Assembly (NCBI GenBank): GCA_009784745.1
Contig: WQXR01000024.1
Span: 1 to 15,561 of the forward strand
Origin: Methanomassiliicoccaceae archaeon
GTDB taxonomy: Archaea > Thermoplasmatota > Thermoplasmata > Methanomassiliicoccales > Methanomethylophilaceae
Reading direction: 5' to 3'
Length of the DNA: 15,561 bases
Both the position numbers and the translations under genes were made by a program. Shown one piece after another: positions 12,886-15,561 of the stretch (positions are counted from its first letter, which is position 1; each line of letters opens with the position of its first letter). The notes under the pieces are model-generated. The model saw only the letters and a program-made list of their open reading frames with translations. It ran no database searches and was not told the DNA's origin.

Positions 12886-14189
12886 TACGATGTCATCTCT
12901 GATTTCATGAACTCTCTCAGCAGACATGTGGCATAATTCCCTTTCGGAAGAGAGAACATCAGTTCGTATCCGTTCTCGTTCATATTATGTTCAATGTTCC
13001 CGACCGGACATATTATCTCGCGTCTGCTGCCTTTTGAACTGCAATGCGGCAGCCCCGGTACCATAAAATCGTTGTTCGTTAAATTTTCCGCAGATATCAC
13101 TTTGTTCTCGATATCTCCCATCTCGCCACCCGAAATAATTGAATCGATCCCGAAAAGCGTTATCGTGATGAATGCTTTACCCGAACGCAACTGCCGTTCA
13201 ACAAGATCGATATTCTTTGATGTTACGATGACCGGTCTTTCATGGAAAGGCGTACCGTTCGCGTCCGTCGGTATGATGACGTCTCCCTCCACCGGTCCAT
13301 TCAGCGGTATACCTGCATTCATCCTTTCGCTCAGCATTACGTTGAACAGATATGACTGATAAGCGTGGGTGAACATCATCTGCAGGTTCGGCGGAAGTTG
13401 AGATATCGCTCCTATGTCATCGTCGGGACGTTTTATCAGATGTTCCGCCATTATCTTTTCAAAGGACATTGTCTTCGGCATTATCTTAAGTGCATCCTTC
13501 ATCGAAGAACGGTCTTTCAGCATCGTTCTGGCATCGATCGTGTCCTGTGCTTCGTATTCCGATACCTGCGATAAGTAGATATCAACCGCTTTTCTGAAAT
13601 TACCGCGTATTATGTTCTCGCCGACCAGATGCGTTATCGGTCTTGTCGTTCCGAAACGCTGAACTCCGAAGTAATTGGGAAAACCGCCTAATGCTTTTAT
13701 ATCCGCGGACACCGAATCAATGGACCGCTGTATATCTTTCGCCGGAATTGCGCATTCTTTTACGGATATTTTGAATTCGTTCCCTATGAGGTCGCCTATC
13801 TGGATGTTGCGTGACGATCTGTATGCTCCGTTTATTGATATGTCCTTAAGCATAACTTTCTGAATTGCATCATCCGGCGCTTCGAAAGACATCAGTTGCG
13901 TTGTCACAGCACGTTTATCCTTCGTACCTGCGAAACCTACTCTTTCCCGGGATATTCCCATTGTCCGAGATAACATCCTTACCAAACGATTCGTTTCCCA
14001 ATTCCTTGTTGTGACGTCGGCGATGATGAATCTTCCGTCCTTGCGTTCTTCCGGACGTTTTGATATCTCGCGAACGATGAAGTCCTCCGGTTCCGATTTC
14101 AAACGTCCGCCTGTACCGTCAGCCGAACTCAGATAAAAACGCATCCCGATATCATATTCCGCAGTGCCGCATATGCGATACATGGTCAC
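12882..14189 (-). CDS. truD: tRNA pseudouridine synthase TruD
   Basis: TruD isomerises uridine 13 in the D-loop of tRNAs (Pus7 family in eukaryotes). The 435 residues show the family hallmarks: KSEPEDFIVREI (31-42), the catalytic aspartate D91 in GFAGTKDKRAVTTQ, and FPNYFGVQRFG (170-180). The insertion (TRUD) domain follows (about 190-330), with LPPNLQMMFTHAYQSYLFN, and the C-terminus returns to the catalytic fold with LPKGNYATCLLREFMK. The GTG at 14187-14189 overlaps the rpoL stop codon (GTGA), pointing to coupled translation; an ATG two codons later (14181-14183) is equally possible. The TAG stop overlaps the stop of the convergent TPR gene by sharing bases 12883-12884. Confidence 0.95.
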   Translation of the reverse strand: MTMYRICGTAEYDIGMRFYLSSADGTGGRLKSEPEDFIVREISKRPEERKDGRFIIADVTTRNWETNRLVRMLSRTMGISRERVGFAGTKDKRAVTTQLMSFEAPDDAIQKVMLKDISINGAYRSSRNIQIGDLIGNEFKISVKECAIPAKDIQRSIDSVSADIKALGGFPNYFGVQRFGTTRPITHLVGENIIRGNFRKAVDIYLSQVSEYEAQDTIDARTMLKDRSSMKDALKIMPKTMSFEKIMAEHLIKRPDDDIGAISQLPPNLQMMFTHAYQSYLFNVMLSERMNAGIPLNGPVEGDVIIPTDANGTPFHERPVIVTSKNIDLVERQLRSGKAFITITLFGIDSIISGGEMGDIENKVISAENLTNNDFMVPGLPHCSSKGSRREIICPVGNIEHNMNENGYELMFSLPKGNYATCLLREFMKSEMTSY

Positions 14190-14446
14190 TTCTTCACGTT
14201 AAGGACGGAACAATATTCGGATATTGCATTCGCAGCCTTCTTTATGGCCTCTTCCGGCGTTCCCTTTTTGGTTGAGACGAAAAGAATGGGATCCTCAAGT
14301 TCCGGATGCTCGTCCATGTAACGAACGTTAGAAACATTCGGATCGTCCGAGAGTTCACTCAGAAGCGGAGTAATAACGGACATGTTCGCATCTTTGATGC
14401 GCAGGGTCACGGAATCCTTTGTTCTTTCAACCAGATTAAGTTCCAT
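14186..14446 (-). CDS. rpoL: DNA-directed RNA polymerase subunit L
   Basis: RpoL (eukaryotic Rpb11/Rpc19) pairs with subunit D to form the platform on which archaeal RNA polymerase assembles. The 86-residue length is typical. Recognisable features are the first strand MELNLVERTKDSVTLRI, the helix TPLLSELSDDPNVSNVRYMDEHPELEDPILFV that places the 'HP' motif, and the final dimer helix TPEEAIKKAANAISEY. GAGGGG (14450-14455 on the minus strand) lies 3 nt before the ATG, close for a ribosome site, and a TATA box is about 28 nt upstream, so a leaderless or very short-leader mRNA is also possible. It is first in a two-gene operon with truD (4-nt overlap). Confidence 0.9.
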   Translation of the reverse strand: MELNLVERTKDSVTLRIKDANMSVITPLLSELSDDPNVSNVRYMDEHPELEDPILFVSTKKGTPEEAIKKAANAISEYCSVLNVKK

Positions 14447-14468
14447 GTTCCCCTCGAATACCGTACTT

Positions 14469-14478
14469 GTTATAAATC
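14469..14478 (-). promoter_or_regulatory. rpoL-truD operon TATA box
   Basis: The minus strand reads GATTTATAAC, centred about 28 nt before the rpoL ATG. It lies in the 67-nt gap after the DUF262-HNH gene, so rpoL can be transcribed independently of that gene. Confidence 0.55.
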
Positions 14479-14513
14479 TTTTGGAATTATTGCTGGTAAA
14501 ACCCCTGACACAA

Positions 14514-15561
14514 TCACCTATTACCTTTTGCTTTATTATGCGGCTTGCACAACATTTGACAATTTTTTGCGTCCGTCAGGCCGCCTTTGCTCCATGCGGC
14601 TACATGATCAGCATCCATGTCCTTAAGATCCCATATCCTGCTTTTAGCAGCGTCATGTCCGATTGCACAATGCGGACAATTCGACGATCCTTTTGCTTTT
14701 GCTTCATCGGTCTGTTGTTTGTATGTTAACTGTTTTGTTGCATCATCAAAAATACGGACATCCAAAAGCCGTGTATCTTTCTCTCCACCTAAAATATATT
14801 CAAAAATCCCACGCCTATTTTTAACGTAGGTGTCGTCATACAGTCTTTGTAATGAATCAGATACTTTAGACGGATCATATGATCTCGCATGATATTCCTC
14901 GTATAATTTTCCCCAATCCAACCCACACATTTCTTTCTTGACATCTTGGAATACACCTGACACCCAGTCCAGTACTGCATTGAAATAAGTCTTCAACTCC
15001 TTGATGCTCGTATCATATCTGTGCATCGACATGTATCCCTCTATTCCAAGATTCTGTGACGCGGCGATCCATTGCAATGCCGTTGCCATGAATTCCTGTC
15101 GTTTCACCGTGCCGGAGATGTATGAACTCCATTTCTGGGTGTTGGCATTATTGGAATTGCTGAACTCAGCCTTGGCCAGCGTCACAAATGTTCCTGAAAA
15201 TATCGAATTGAGCAATTCCTGTTCATTCAATGGAACTCCTGCGATATTTATTGTTTTGAACCATTCCTTGATCTCACTTTCTTCACCCTTGCAATGGTAA
15301 ACGAGGAGGTCGCTATCTATAATCTTTTTCTGCTTATCAACAGGCAACGAACTGAACAACTGTTCTCGGTCATTCTCATCACGGATCGCGAATTTACCTG
15401 TTGTGAAACGACCTATCGAAGTGATCCGTTGTTGTCCGTCCAATATCTCAAATTTATCATCAGTGACATCGACAAAATAGATCAAACCCAGAGGATATCC
15501 CTTGAGTAGTGATTCTATAACTGCAACATCTTTCTTTCCATCGGCATAAATGTAATTGCGC
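14514..15561 (-). CDS. DUF262 protein with C-terminal HNH nuclease (partial)
   Basis: The frame runs to the window edge, so the N-terminus is missing; 348 residues are visible. The first part contains the DUF262 signature: YPLGLIYFVD, then ILDGQQRITSIGRF, whose DGQQR motif is the conserved ParB/Srx-like nucleotide-binding core also found in GmrS. A helical middle follows. The C-terminus is an HNH domain: CPHC, then DMDADHVAAWSKGG, NCQMLC and HNKAKGN, with the zinc-binding cysteines and DADH histidine intact. DUF262-HNH proteins are widespread in archaea and bacteria and relatives (GmrSD, SspE, BrxU) restrict modified phage DNA using nucleotide hydrolysis. A defence role is likely by family but not shown here. 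It reads toward rpoL, which has its own TATA box. Confidence 0.88.
   Translation of the reverse strand, partial: RNYIYADGKKDVAVIESLLKGYPLGLIYFVDVTDDKFEILDGQQRITSIGRFTTGKFAIRDENDREQLFSSLPVDKQKKIIDSDLLVYHCKGEESEIKEWFKTINIAGVPLNEQELLNSIFSGTFVTLAKAEFSNSNNANTQKWSSYISGTVKRQEFMATALQWIAASQNLGIEGYMSMHRYDTSIKELKTYFNAVLDWVSGVFQDVKKEMCGLDWGKLYEEYHARSYDPSKVSDSLQRLYDDTYVKNRRGIFEYILGGEKDTRLLDVRIFDDATKQLTYKQQTDEAKAKGSSNCPHCAIGHDAAKSRIWDLKDMDADHVAAWSKGGLTDAKNCQMLCKPHNKAKGNR

Noticed and set aside
1..15561. CRISPR array, rRNA genes or a replication origin
   Set aside because: No regularly spaced direct repeats of CRISPR length, no rRNA-like conserved stretches and no origin-type repeat cluster were found.

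Overview
The window reads as a stretch of an archaeal chromosome of moderate GC content, mostly conserved housekeeping genes with a few accessory genes between them. Archaeal markers are Trm5, diphthine synthase, RNA polymerase subunit L, archaeal TruD and a one-chain ADP-forming acyl-CoA synthetase. Most genes also have a TATA-like box 25-28 nt before the start codon, so many mRNAs are probably leaderless. A euryarchaeon of the Thermoplasmata/Methanomassiliicoccales kind is my best guess, but it rests on gene style and not on a diagnostic marker.

Layout. 1-174: 3' end of an unrecognised gene. 204-1008: a probable toxin-antitoxin operon with a 61-aa antitoxin and a GNAT toxin. It has a palindrome beside its TATA box and the two genes overlap by 20 nt. 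1044-2925: trm5 (-) and dphB (+), diverging from a 79-nt gap. 2923-2947: a 25-nt near-palindrome containing the stop codons of both dphB and the convergent gene. 2945-6024 (-): acd and, 5 nt downstream, a P-loop/DRTGG protein related to the N-terminal part of bacterial phosphotransacetylase; the region before acd carries 10-bp repeats spaced in multiples of 10 bp. 6322-7083 (-): a small QueG-like protein with two Fe-S motifs. 7128-8298: an intact IS5-like insertion sequence with 16/17-bp terminal inverted repeats and a 9-bp target duplication. 8331-8690 (-): an HxlR regulator. Without the IS, hxlR and the Fe-S gene would be co-directional neighbours 67 nt apart. 8926-9002 (-): tRNA-Gly(UCC) with encoded CCA. 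9097-12885 (+): a 1262-aa TPR protein whose stop codon overlaps that of truD. 12882-14446 (-): rpoL-truD, overlapping by 4 nt. 14514-15561 (-): a DUF262 protein with a C-terminal HNH nuclease motif, running off the window edge.

How they fit together. trm5, dphB, truD, rpoL and tRNA-Gly serve RNA modification, translation and transcription. The acd pair links acetyl-CoA, acetate and ATP. The accessory parts are the toxin-antitoxin pair, the IS, the hxlR/Fe-S pair it separates, and the DUF262-HNH gene. I found no CRISPR array and no clearly new multi-gene system. The observations most worth following are the phased repeats before acd, the IS splitting a regulator from its likely target, the palindrome at the toxin-antitoxin promoter, and the DUF262-HNH gene whose neighbours lie outside the window.
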